Origin: JAAYAY01 sp964563135
GTDB lineage: Bacteria > Planctomycetota > Planctomycetia > Pirellulales > Thermoguttaceae
Length of the DNA stretch: 64,000 nt
Direction: 5' to 3'
NCBI GenBank assembly: GCA_964563135.1
Contig: CAZLWV010000012.1
Span: 14,449 to 78,448 of the forward strand
The notes under the pieces are model-generated. The model saw only the letters and a list, made by a program, of their open reading frames with translations, had not been told where the DNA came from and ran no database searches. Within the stretch, counting starts at the first letter, position 1. Each line of letters starts with the position of its first letter. This document shows positions 54,811-63,092 of the stretch, piece by piece. A program made the translations under genes and the position numbers.

Positions 54811-56025
54811 TCAGGCTGCCCGTCGCGCAAGCATGTTCCGCTCCTGGCCGCGCGGCAGGCCGAGAATTACCCCGTCACGTCTTGCCTGTTGCTGACTTTC
54901 GGCTATTTCCTGGTAGATCTCGACGATCTTGTCCAGGCTCCGATCCAGGGGATATCTCATGGCCGTTCGTCGTGCGGCAAGCCCCATCCGCTCGCGGTGC
55001 GCCGAATCGAGAAACAACTCGATGCGGCCGGCCAGATCGGCTGCTGATCTCCGCGAGAGAATGTGGCTGTCCACATCCTCGGTCATGAGGTCCGCGGCTC
55101 CATTCTGGCCAGCGATGATGCACGGCAACCCGCACGCCGCCGCCTCCAGGACGGCTCCGCTGAAAGGAGCGCAGAGCGCAGGCAGAAGCAGGACATCGGC
55201 CGCCGCATAGTAGGGGATCCGGTCGGGCTGATCGACAACCCTCACCCGCGGGGCGACCCCAAAGCGGTCGGCCAGCTTCTTCCGCGGCGCAGCCTGGCGC
55301 TTGGCTGCGATGATCAACTGCACCGGCACCCGCTTGCCGATCAGGCGCCGCATGGCTCGAAAGGCCAGCGACCAGTCTGCCTGCTCGCACTTGTCCACGA
55401 CCGCCAGGAGCAAGAGGTCCTTGGCCTCGACTCCCAGTTTCTTCCGGGTGGTCTCGCGTCGCAGTTTGCGAATGTGGGGAGTGTATTTCTTGATGTCGAC
55501 CCCCGGATGAACCACCCGCACACGGTCCGCAGCGACGCCGTGAAGGCTGCGGTAGTCGGCTGCCACGATCTCCGAGGGAGCCACCACGATCGCGTCCGAA
55601 GCATCCAGTTGCCTGCGAGCCAGCTCTGCCTGCTGCCGGTGCCGGGGCAGACACCCGTGGACGAGCCGTTCTAGCGGCCGACGCCACCAGGCGGCGCCGG
55701 CCACTTGCCGCTGCCACATGCCGATCGGCGATCCCGCCGGCGGAGTCAATACGTGGCCGCACGACGTGATCCCCATGGCGTGCACCACGTCGGCGTCGAG
55801 CGAGCGGATCGCGCCGGCCGCCGCAGTGTCTCGCCGCAACGGCGATCGGACCGCGCGCAGCCGGTGCGGTACGATCGGAACCTCGAGCCCTTCCTTGGAA
55901 AACCCCTCCGCCACGACATGAACTTCGTGTTGCAGGCGTAACAGATGACGGGCAAGCTCGAACGCGGAGGCCTCCACATCACCGCAGTGGGGATCAAAGC
56001 TCTCCAGAACCAGGGCGATCTTCAT
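54811..56025 (-). CDS. Glycosyltransferase family 4 protein
   Basis: The 404-residue product has the GT-B layout: an N-terminal Rossmann part (MKIALVLESFDPHCGDVEAS), a linker with VRVVHPGVDIKKYTP, and the C-terminal sugar-nucleotide part with the acidic site (ALCAPFSGAVLEAAACGLP). It transfers a sugar from a nucleotide donor to a polysaccharide or lipid. The usual E(x7)E is only partly kept (PFSGAVLEAAACG), so the donor cannot be guessed. ATG 56025 is chosen with GGAG about eight bases upstream. Confidence 0.87.
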   Translation of the reverse strand: MKIALVLESFDPHCGDVEASAFELARHLLRLQHEVHVVAEGFSKEGLEVPIVPHRLRAVRSPLRRDTAAAGAIRSLDADVVHAMGITSCGHVLTPPAGSPIGMWQRQVAGAAWWRRPLERLVHGCLPRHRQQAELARRQLDASDAIVVAPSEIVAADYRSLHGVAADRVRVVHPGVDIKKYTPHIRKLRRETTRKKLGVEAKDLLLLAVVDKCEQADWSLAFRAMRRLIGKRVPVQLIIAAKRQAAPRKKLADRFGVAPRVRVVDQPDRIPYYAAADVLLLPALCAPFSGAVLEAAACGLPCIIAGQNGAADLMTEDVDSHILSRRSAADLAGRIELFLDSAHRERMGLAARRTAMRYPLDRSLDKIVEIYQEIAESQQQARRDGVILGLPRGQERNMLARRAA

Positions 56026-56240
56026 CTGTTCCACTCCGGCGTACGCGGCATCATGATGCGGAAAGATAATCTGGGTAAACCATCGGCAGTTTCGTGCGAG
56101 ATCTTGACGTCTGTGCGGTTAGTATCGATCGCCGGCAGTCCTTTCAGTGGGTATCGGATCCCCTGCCTGACCGCTCTTGTCACTCGCTTCCCCCCGTTAG
56201 ACGTAGCAATTGCTTGACATTGGGGCCCGGACTTACGAAA

Positions 56241-56435
56241 CTAACCAGTCTGCAACGGAGTGGCGCGGACGGCATGTGTCCGGCTTGCTGGATATATGGG
56301 CCGATCCATCTTGGCGACGGAGCCGAAGAGTTTGACGGCGACACGGTCGCTGCCCCATGCCACCAACAACTGGTCCTGCAGCGTGCGGCCGGTATGCGGG
56401 GCACCCACTATCTTGGGAATCTTGGGAGACATCAC
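56241..56435 (-). CDS. Possible small ORF upstream of acpP
   Basis: The 64-residue frame contains GRTLQDQLLVAWGSDRVAVK and LFGSVAKMDRPIYP with third-base G/C preference like that of real genes. There is no ribosome site and no family match. It occupies the otherwise empty 480-base gap 56026-56506. Confidence 0.25.
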   Translation of the reverse strand: MMSPKIPKIVGAPHTGRTLQDQLLVAWGSDRVAVKLFGSVAKMDRPIYPASRTHAVRATPLQTG

Positions 56436-56506
56436 GGGCAGGCCAACGCATGAGCGCTGGCAGTCCCTCCCTTCAACCCTGTCAAGGAGAAAAGGAGACT
56501 TGATCG

Positions 56507-56761
56507 ATGGCGAGTGTGGAAGAGCGAGTTATTGAGGTCACCGCCCGTGTGCTGGAACTGGATCCCGGTCAAATCAAGCGGGAGCATGTATTCACCACCG
56601 ATCTTGGCGCGGAAAGCGTTCAATCCGTCGAGCTGGTCGCCATGTTTGAAGAGGAATTTGGCATCGAGATGGACGAGGATGAGGCCCTGAGCGTGACGAA
56701 TGTCGGCGATGCCGTCGACTACATCACCAAGGTTTGTCGGGCCCAGGGGGTCGATGTTTGA
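56507..56761 (+). CDS. acpP: Acyl carrier protein
   Basis: The 84-residue product has the four-helix ACP layout. The prosthetic-group serine is Ser 37 in DLGAESVQSVELV; the usual DSL is ESV, so the Asp before the Ser is Glu. Start supported by AAGGAGACTT upstream. No fatty-acid genes are next to it; the next gene is a DRE-TIM metallolyase, 55 bases downstream. It could serve fatty-acid synthesis or a specialised pathway. Confidence 0.9.
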   Translation: MASVEERVIEVTARVLELDPGQIKREHVFTTDLGAESVQSVELVAMFEEEFGIEMDEDEALSVTNVGDAVDYITKVCRAQGVDV

Positions 56762-56816
56762 ACGGCCGGCGGCTACTCGCGACTCTTCGCACGATGATTC
56801 CAGGTTAGGAGTTGAT

Positions 56817-58208
56817 ATGGCAGACCAACAGAAATTCCCCTTGATCGACACGACGGAACCGAACCTGATGGAGGGCACCTTCGATTACAGCCTGCCCCCC
56901 CTCATCAAGTTCGACGGTCCTATTGTGGAGTATATCGGCGGCAAGCCGGTCGAATTCTCGCCGCAGGACTTCCTGTCGCGCGACTTCTTCGTCACCGACA
57001 CCACCTTCCGCGACGGTCAGCAGGCTCGCCCCCCCTACACGGTCGAACAGATGGTCCACATCTACGACCTCCTGTCGAAGCTCAGCGGCCCCCAGGGCGT
57101 GGTCCGGCAGACGGAATTCTTCCTCTACACCAAGAATGACCGGGAAACGCTCGATCGCTGCCGTGCCCTGGGGCATACCTACCCTGAATGCACCGGCTGG
57201 ATCCGTGCCGTCGAGGGCGACTTCCGCCTGGTCAGGGAAGCCGGGCTCAAGGAAACCGGCATGCTCACCAGTTGCTCCGACTACCACATCTTCCAGAAGC
57301 TCAAGTTCAAGAGCCGCAAGGAGTGCATGGACTCGTACTGCGCGGTCGTTGATGCCGCTTTTGAAGCGGGTGTCCGCCCCCGCTGCCACCTTGAGGATAT
57401 CACCCGCGCCGACATCCACGGGTTCGTCCTTCCCTTCGTCGAACGCCTGATGCGCCTGAGCGCGACGGTTCCCGAGGATCAGTCGGTCAAGATCCGCCTC
57501 TGCGACACCATGGGATTCGGGCTCAGCTTTCCCGGTACCGAGCTCCCCCGCAGCATCCCCAAGCTCATCTACCTGCTCAACCGCGAAATCGGCGTCCCCA
57601 GCAGCCGCCTGGAGTGGCACGGCCACAACGATTTCCACAAGGTGCACGTCAACGCGGTCACCGCCTGGCTCTACGGCTGCGACGCTGCCAACGCCACCCT
57701 CTTCGGCTACGGCGAACGGACCGGGAACCCACCGCTGGAAGGCGCCATCATGGAATACATCGCCCTGCGAGGAAATACGTGCGGGGTGCAGACCGAGGTT
57801 ATTACGGAGCTGGCCGAGTACATGCAGTCGATCGGCTTCCCCATCCCGGAGAACTATCCCTTCGTCGGCCGCCATTTCAACACGACCCGCGCCGGCATCC
57901 ACGCCGGCGGTCTCCGCCAGGATGAGCGGATCTACAACATCTTCGATACCGCCAAGGTGCTCAATCGCCCGCCGCGCGTGGCCCTGACCGACAAGACCGG
58001 CGCGGATGGCGTGGCTCTCTGGATCAATGAGTACTTCGGCCTCAAGGGGGACGACCGCATCAGCAAGATCAAGTGCCACAAGGTTGCCCGCTGGGTCATG
58101 GACCAGTACGAGAAAGACGGACGCATGACCGCCATCAGCGACCAGGAGCTGGAAGAGAAGGTGAAGGAGCTGATGCCCGCCTATTGGGAGAAGTACTGCA
58201 GCGTATGA
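56817..58208 (+). CDS. DRE-TIM metallolyase (LeuA/homocitrate synthase-like)
   Basis: The 463-residue product carries the superfamily marks: TDTTFRDGQQARPPY near residue 60 (the DRE-like metal and base motif), EWHGHNDFHKVHVNA with the metal-binding His-x-His, and GYGERTGNPPLEGAIM. These enzymes condense an acyl-CoA with a 2-oxo acid (LeuA, homocitrate or Re-citrate synthase) or cleave such products. It lacks the LeuA regulatory domain. AGGAG precedes ATG 56817. It sits directly downstream of acpP. The exact reaction is not decidable; Re-citrate synthase-like and isopropylmalate synthase-like roles are both possible. Confidence 0.85.
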   Translation: MADQQKFPLIDTTEPNLMEGTFDYSLPPLIKFDGPIVEYIGGKPVEFSPQDFLSRDFFVTDTTFRDGQQARPPYTVEQMVHIYDLLSKLSGPQGVVRQTEFFLYTKNDRETLDRCRALGHTYPECTGWIRAVEGDFRLVREAGLKETGMLTSCSDYHIFQKLKFKSRKECMDSYCAVVDAAFEAGVRPRCHLEDITRADIHGFVLPFVERLMRLSATVPEDQSVKIRLCDTMGFGLSFPGTELPRSIPKLIYLLNREIGVPSSRLEWHGHNDFHKVHVNAVTAWLYGCDAANATLFGYGERTGNPPLEGAIMEYIALRGNTCGVQTEVITELAEYMQSIGFPIPENYPFVGRHFNTTRAGIHAGGLRQDERIYNIFDTAKVLNRPPRVALTDKTGADGVALWINEYFGLKGDDRISKIKCHKVARWVMDQYEKDGRMTAISDQELEEKVKELMPAYWEKYCSV

Positions 58209-58356
58209 ATCCCCGCTCGCGGCGGCAGGATACCACAGACGCGGAATCCTGCCGCCGAGATTCGTCACCGTGGCTTCCTGCCGCCCTGTTTCACGTGCTT
58301 GACCTGACATCCGCGGCCGGAAGCCAGCGATTGTTTTCAACCGCGTTCCGTTCCAG

Positions 58357-58551
58357 TCACTCAAGCACCTGTTCCTCGAGGGCGTTGAGCGCTATGGCCA
58401 GGCAGCGCTGCCCCGCCTCGTGGGCATAGTGACGGGCCATCGCGAACCGCTCTGCAAAGAAACCTCGCCGCTCGCTCTCGTTGGGCGCCCAGTCACCGGT
58501 CAAAAAGGCGTTGTATTCGGCAATAATCTCCCGCAGCTCATTGGCCAGCAT
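58357..58551 (-). CDS. Small helical protein of unknown function
   Basis: The 64-residue product is fully helical in look (MLANELREIIAEYNAFLTG; AERFAMARHYAHEAGQRCLA). It lies 121 bases downstream of the zinc-ribbon gene on the same strand. No ribosome site is seen on this strand. It could be real or a shadow; I lean to real because of the codon use. Confidence 0.45.
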   Translation of the reverse strand: MLANELREIIAEYNAFLTGDWAPNESERRGFFAERFAMARHYAHEAGQRCLAIALNALEEQVLE

Positions 58552-58672
58552 CGGCTGGCCAAAGGAGGTAGACTGCGTCCAGGCTTCCCTCCCGCAGGTC
58601 GGGCCACGGCCGACATGATCGGGCTGGCGATTGGCCTGGCAATCGAGGCGACTGAATCTGGTCGCGACCTTC

Positions 58673-59161
58673 TCACCCCCCGCGAAGCCGGCACGGCGGC
58701 CTTGCCGTACATACCATCTCATAGCGTGTAATCCCCCCCGATTGCCTCGGACGAAGCTGCATGGGCGCCCCGCATCGCGGGCAGTAATCCATGTCACCCA
58801 CCCGCTCTCCGCGATCGATTTTTCCCTGACAGGCTGCGCACAGGGTGGCTTCCGGATACAGCTCCAACCGCTCCTGGGGGATCGTCTTGGCACACGCGCT
58901 GCAGGCCCGCCCTCCAGGCCAGTTCTCGTCCAGATCGGAACGCGGCTTCAGCTTCAAACCCACATGTTCGCATTCCGGGCAGATCAGGCTCCCCGCCGCG
59001 GCCCGAAACAGCTCGGACAGCATCTCCAGGCTCAGCTCGCTGGTTCGCTTGAGCCGCCGCGCAGAGACCATCCGCCGTGCCATTCCTTCCGGACCACACA
59101 GTTCCGACCACCCGCATTCGGGACAGGCCGTCTCATAATAAGGCGTACGCTCATCCGTCAT
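58673..59161 (-). CDS. Zinc-ribbon protein with DksA-like finger
   Basis: The 162-residue product has several Cys pairs: CPECGWSELC at the start, CPECEHVGL, CSACAKTIPQERLELYP...CAAC (DksA/TraR-like finger) and CPRCGAPMQL. No membrane segment. It may bind nucleic acid or RNA polymerase, by analogy with the DksA-like finger; the rest is not recognised. The DksA-like protein at 28014 is a different gene with one finger. Confidence 0.75.
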   Translation of the reverse strand: MTDERTPYYETACPECGWSELCGPEGMARRMVSARRLKRTSELSLEMLSELFRAAAGSLICPECEHVGLKLKPRSDLDENWPGGRACSACAKTIPQERLELYPEATLCAACQGKIDRGERVGDMDYCPRCGAPMQLRPRQSGGITRYEMVCTARPPCRLRGG

Positions 59162-59307
59162 CTCAATCCATCCAACCTGTCTGCTGCTTTCGGGCGTCTT
59201 CTCTCGATCCGCACCTCACTCCAGGGCTTCATTCTACCACCATGGGCTCTCCCCGCCCCTCCCCCGTGCCGTCCGGCAGCCGGTTCCAGGTTCTGTCCTC
59301 CTCCAGC

Positions 59308-59457
59308 GAGCAGGAGAACTACGAAGTCCTGATGTGGCAAGAAGAGCAGCAGGCACTCTCTGAAATGGCGTTTGCGGGAAACAGGGGTTTCTGGCACTTC
59401 TGCGGACGGCGCTCCGAGAGCTCGGAGAGTGCCTGCTACTTTGCAGTTCTCCTGCTC
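59308..59457 (+). repeat. Palindromic dispersed element, copy B (complete)
   Basis: The 150-base element ends in near-perfect 20-base terminal inverted repeats (gagcaggagaactacgaagt at the left, actttgcagttctcctgctc at the right) and carries an internal pair gcaggcactctc / gagagtgcctgc. It matches copy A at 21047-21170. It lies between the zinc-ribbon gene and the MFS gene; a fragment of the third repeat family follows at 59631-59658. I see no other feature in 59162-59669. Confidence 0.85.
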
Positions 59458-59669
59458 CAGCGGGCCGGCCGGTAGATTTTTCTCTTCCCGTCGTCTAACC
59501 TGAAAACGATCCCCCCCGCCATCCGCGGTCCGCGCAGTCTGGGCTGGGTGGCGGGACGAGCCCAGGCGAGATGCGGGGGCCAGGGGTCCACCGGTCGAGC
59601 ATCGTCCGCTGCCACCATGGCAGGGATAGAGATGACGCCTGGGCAATCGATGCAGGAGAACGGTTTTCC

Positions 59670-61005
59670 ATGGTGGATTGGTCGATGCACGCGCCGCCGC
59701 TTGCCGGAAACGCTCGCCGAACCTATCGCTATCACCTGCTCTACGCCTTGTTCGATGCCATCACCGGCGGCATTCTGGCCACCGCCCCCGTGATCGCCAA
59801 GAAACAACTGGGGGCTCCGGACTGGCAACTGGGACTGAACCTCAGTCTCGCCGGACTGGGCATGCTCACTACCCTGTATCTGAGCCACTGGATGGCGGTG
59901 CGTCGAAAGATGCCGTTCGTCTTCCGTCCCGGTCTGGCCTCGGTCGCCACGACCGCTGCCATGGCCCTGACGGAGAACTCCTTCTTCTTCCTTTTCTTCA
60001 GCGGCCTCGGCCTGATGTTCAACACGATCGCCCGGCCGGCCATCGCGGCCATCGTCCGCACCAACTATCCGGAAGAACACCGAGGCCAGGCTACCGGCGA
60101 AATACGCCGCTGGTCTTCTCTCGCCTTCCTGCTCCTGTTTCTTGCCTCCTCGGCGTTTCTTGATCTGGTCCTGCGGCACTATCCCGACCAGATCCTGGTG
60201 TCGGTCCGCGGACTCCTTGTCCTGGCGACGGCGGCCAACCTGGCCGCCTGCCTTCTGTTCCGCCGGATCCGCGTGGAGGAACATGCCGAGGATCTGGTGG
60301 TTGGCCCGAGGCCGCCGATCCTTGAGAGCTTCCAGATCGCCCTGGAAATTCTGGCCCGCGATCGCCGCTATCGCTGGTATGTGCTTAGCTGTCTGGTCTA
60401 CAGTTTCGCCGCCTCGACCTATGTCTCCTACATCCCCGCCTTCCTGGAAGACGACCTTCAATATGGCTACGTCCAGTGTGCCCTGCTGCTTCACGTCATT
60501 CCGGCGGTCGTTGCCTTCCTGGTAACGGGACGCCTGGGACGCTGGTTCGATCGCGTCAGTATTTTCACCGCCTGGGCCTGGGTTTGCTTCGGTTGGGGCA
60601 TCGATCCGGTGCTGCTTGCCCTGACCGCCACCTGCTCAGCGATCTTCGGACCGGCCGCCTTCTTCATCCCGGTGCTCGCGCGGGTCTACCGTGGAACGGT
60701 CCANNNNNNNNNNNNNNNNNNNNNNNNNNNNNNNNNNNNNNNNNNNNNNNNNNNNNNNNNCGGCCTCGTGTGCCAAGACCGGCGCCGATACAAACCGCTA
60801 TCAGGGCGTGCTGGCGCTGGTGGACGGCATTACCAAGATGACTGCCCCCGCGGTCGGCGCTTGGGTCCTTGCCCAGCCAGGCGCCTCGCGAGAGACCCTC
60901 TTCGCCCTTGGCGGCACGGGTGTTCTCCTGGCGGGCGTCATCTCCCTGGTTCAGGCCCGCCACGAACGCCCCGCAGACAAGATCCTGGAGAGGCCGGGCG
61001 AGTGA
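59670..61005 (+). CDS. MFS transporter, split by an assembly gap
   Basis: Hydrophobic helices on both sides of a 57-N gap (60704-60760) form one major-facilitator protein. The first part carries LLYALFDAITGGILATAPVI, TLYLSHWMAVRRKMPFVFRPG and the second-half helices SYIPAFLEDDLQYGYVQCALL; after the gap come YQGVLALVDGITKMTAPAVGA and a closing helix. The two frames differ by one base, so the gap length is not correct. About 440 residues if joined. Start chosen at ATG 59670. Substrate unknown. Confidence 0.8.
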
Positions 61006-61189
61006 ACCTTCCATGGAGGAAACCGGCTTTCGGTCCGGGACGGTTCAAGAATCGCGGGAGTACTGGGACGGCGGAGGATTGGAGTACCGGGTGAGATCCG
61101 TTGGTCCTCTGCCCATCACGGCACGGATGGCACGTTTCGACACTTGCCGGGGCATGACGGCATGTGAACGGCATGCTCAAGCCCCGCCT

Positions 61190-61905
61190 TCAATACACTG
61201 CCCCGGGGCGCTGGGCAACGCTTTCTTCCTGGCTTCCCGCTCTCCGATCCTGCACGTACTGCTTCCAGAGCCGCGCGTCGTGGCCGTAGTCCTGGCCGGT
61301 GACCTCTTCCAGGCTTTCCATCGCCAGGAGCAGGAACCGGGCTCTCCTCCATGATGCCCCTNNNNNNNNNNNNNNNNNNNNNNNNNNNNNNNNNNNNNNN
61401 NNNNNNNNNNNNNNNNNNNNNNNNNNNNNNNNNNGGCCGCAACTCGCACTTCTTGATCCATGTCGGCGCAGACGATTCGCGCGAGTTCCCCCGAGGCGGT
61501 CTCGTCAGCAATCTCGCCCCAAGCCTTGCAGGCCGCCATCCGAACCCGGCTGTTCGGGTCCTGCCCCGCGGCCAGCAGTGCCTGACGGGCGGTTGGTGAG
61601 CGGAGGGTCCCCAAGGTCAGCACCAGTTCGGCTCGGATCAAGGGATCCTCTTCGTCGCCGCACTCCCTGGCCAACTGTGCTGCAAGCTGTTCGGCCGCCT
61701 CGGCTGAGAATGTGCTGGCCTGTTTGCGTTGCTCCCGCAGTCTGGAGATCCGCTCATGCGGTGCGGTCACACCCGGTATCGAGTGGCCATGTTTCGCCTT
61801 CGGCCGGAACCATTTTGGCGTCGAACACCCGGCGGGCCAGAGACAAATGCCGCACACTACCAGGAGCAGGAGCAAGGCCATTCGACGCATCTCATGTGTT
61901 ACCAT
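61190..61905 (-). CDS. HEAT-repeat lipoprotein, split by an assembly gap
   Basis: The N-terminal part has a lipobox (CLWPAGCSTPK) and HEAT-like helices (LIRAELVLTLGTLRSPTAR; SRVRMAACKAWGEIADE; CADMDQEVRVAA). After the 73-N gap (61362-61434) the protein-like frame is MESLEEVTGQDYGHDARLWK, then QYVQDRRAG, ending at the TGA at 61190-61192; this frame differs from that before the gap. I judge it by its resemblance to planctomycete HEAT-repeat endings. Total about 240 residues. Lipid-anchored scaffold, partner unknown. Confidence 0.75.
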
Positions 61906-62414
61906 CGACTTCCGTCCGTTTATCGACCTCGGCAGACCCTGCGCGCAGACCTTGGCTTCAAGGAGGGGGGACTATAGCAGACGTCCATCCCGCCTGCCAA
62001 GCCGGATTCCATGGACGTGTTGGTCGTCAAAAGGCTGGATTCTGGCGGCAAGAAAGAGCCGGACCCTGGAGCCCTGGGGGATCTGGGAATTATAGAAAAC
62101 CGGTTGTCTCGAACTCTTCCGATGGCAATCCTGGACCGATTCGGTCGAATAACGACGCAAAGGGGCGGGGTGCTTCCCCGAACGTCTCGAGTTCGCCACA
62201 ATGGGGGGCCGAGAGGTCCACCCGTACCTTCAAGAGCCGGAACACCCCAGCCAGGCGAAGGAGCTGGAAAGGTCGGCAGGCAGCGGAAGGGCGGCCGGTT
62301 CCCGGCGTGCTCCAACGCCTGGAATTGCGGTTCCAGTCCGCCCCAAGGCCACCGCCTTCCGAGCGGCAGTCCTGCTCCTGCCGATGGCTGGACAGACACC
62401 AGAAGCCCAACGCG
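61906..62414. other. Divergent intergenic region
   Basis: About 509 bases between the HEAT lipoprotein start and the small protein gene. No repeat, RNA gene or consensus promoter recognised. Confidence 0.4.
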
Positions 62415-62933
62415 ATGTACGATCCGATGTCAGAACCGATCAAGCACACGGAAAAACGGAATCTCGTGGAGAGCATCCTTCGCTCCATCCCCGGTTTCCG
62501 TGGTTATCTCGAGAAGGAGTATCGGCGGGATGCCGACGCTCTCCAGCGCCAGTGGCTGGCCGACCGGCTCCAACGCGCGAAACGATCGCTCGATAGGTTC
62601 GCCCGTCCGCTGGCCGACAAGGGCCAACTCGGCCTCTTGCCGGAGGTTGAGCGGATCCGCGGTCGCCTCGACACGCTCATCGCGCGGATTCAGGGGGCCA
62701 TGCGGGGCTACAGCGGCTTCTTTGATCTGGTTCGTGTCGAGGAACGGCTTCTCGATGACGTGTACCAGTATGACCTTCAACTGATGCACGACGTCGACGC
62801 CCTCGGTGCCGTGGTTGAGCAGTTGCCGGCGGCAGAGGATCCGTCGGCCCAGATCAGCGAAATCGAGGGCTGGCTTGACGATCTCAACGACAAATGGGAC
62901 GCCCGAGGCGACATGCTCGCCGGACTGCAGTGA
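62415..62933 (+). CDS. Unknown helical protein preceding the SPFH gene
   Basis: The 172-residue product is mostly helical and highly charged (YLEKEYRRDADALQRQWLAD; KRSLDRFARPLADKGQLGLL; LDDLNDKWDARGDMLAGL). No signal peptide or membrane segment. The SPFH gene follows after 159 bases on the same strand, so the two probably work together. Start at ATG 62415 or 62427. Confidence 0.7.
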   Translation: MYDPMSEPIKHTEKRNLVESILRSIPGFRGYLEKEYRRDADALQRQWLADRLQRAKRSLDRFARPLADKGQLGLLPEVERIRGRLDTLIARIQGAMRGYSGFFDLVRVEERLLDDVYQYDLQLMHDVDALGAVVEQLPAAEDPSAQISEIEGWLDDLNDKWDARGDMLAGLQ

Positions 62934-63092
62934 TCAAGTATTGTGGGCATGGTTGAACCACGCATTTGCCCGGCCTTGATGGTCCCATCATTTCCTGAAC
63001 AGCATATTCCCACACATCGCGCGGCATGGCCGGATTGCGGAACTTGTCCTGGGACCGCCGCATAGCCGTAAAGCAGACGAAAGGAGCCAGTC

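Noticed and set aside
56214..56219. TTGACA hexamer upstream of acpP
   Set aside because: The following sequence has no matching -10 element at 15-19 bases, and it lies about 290 bases before acpP.
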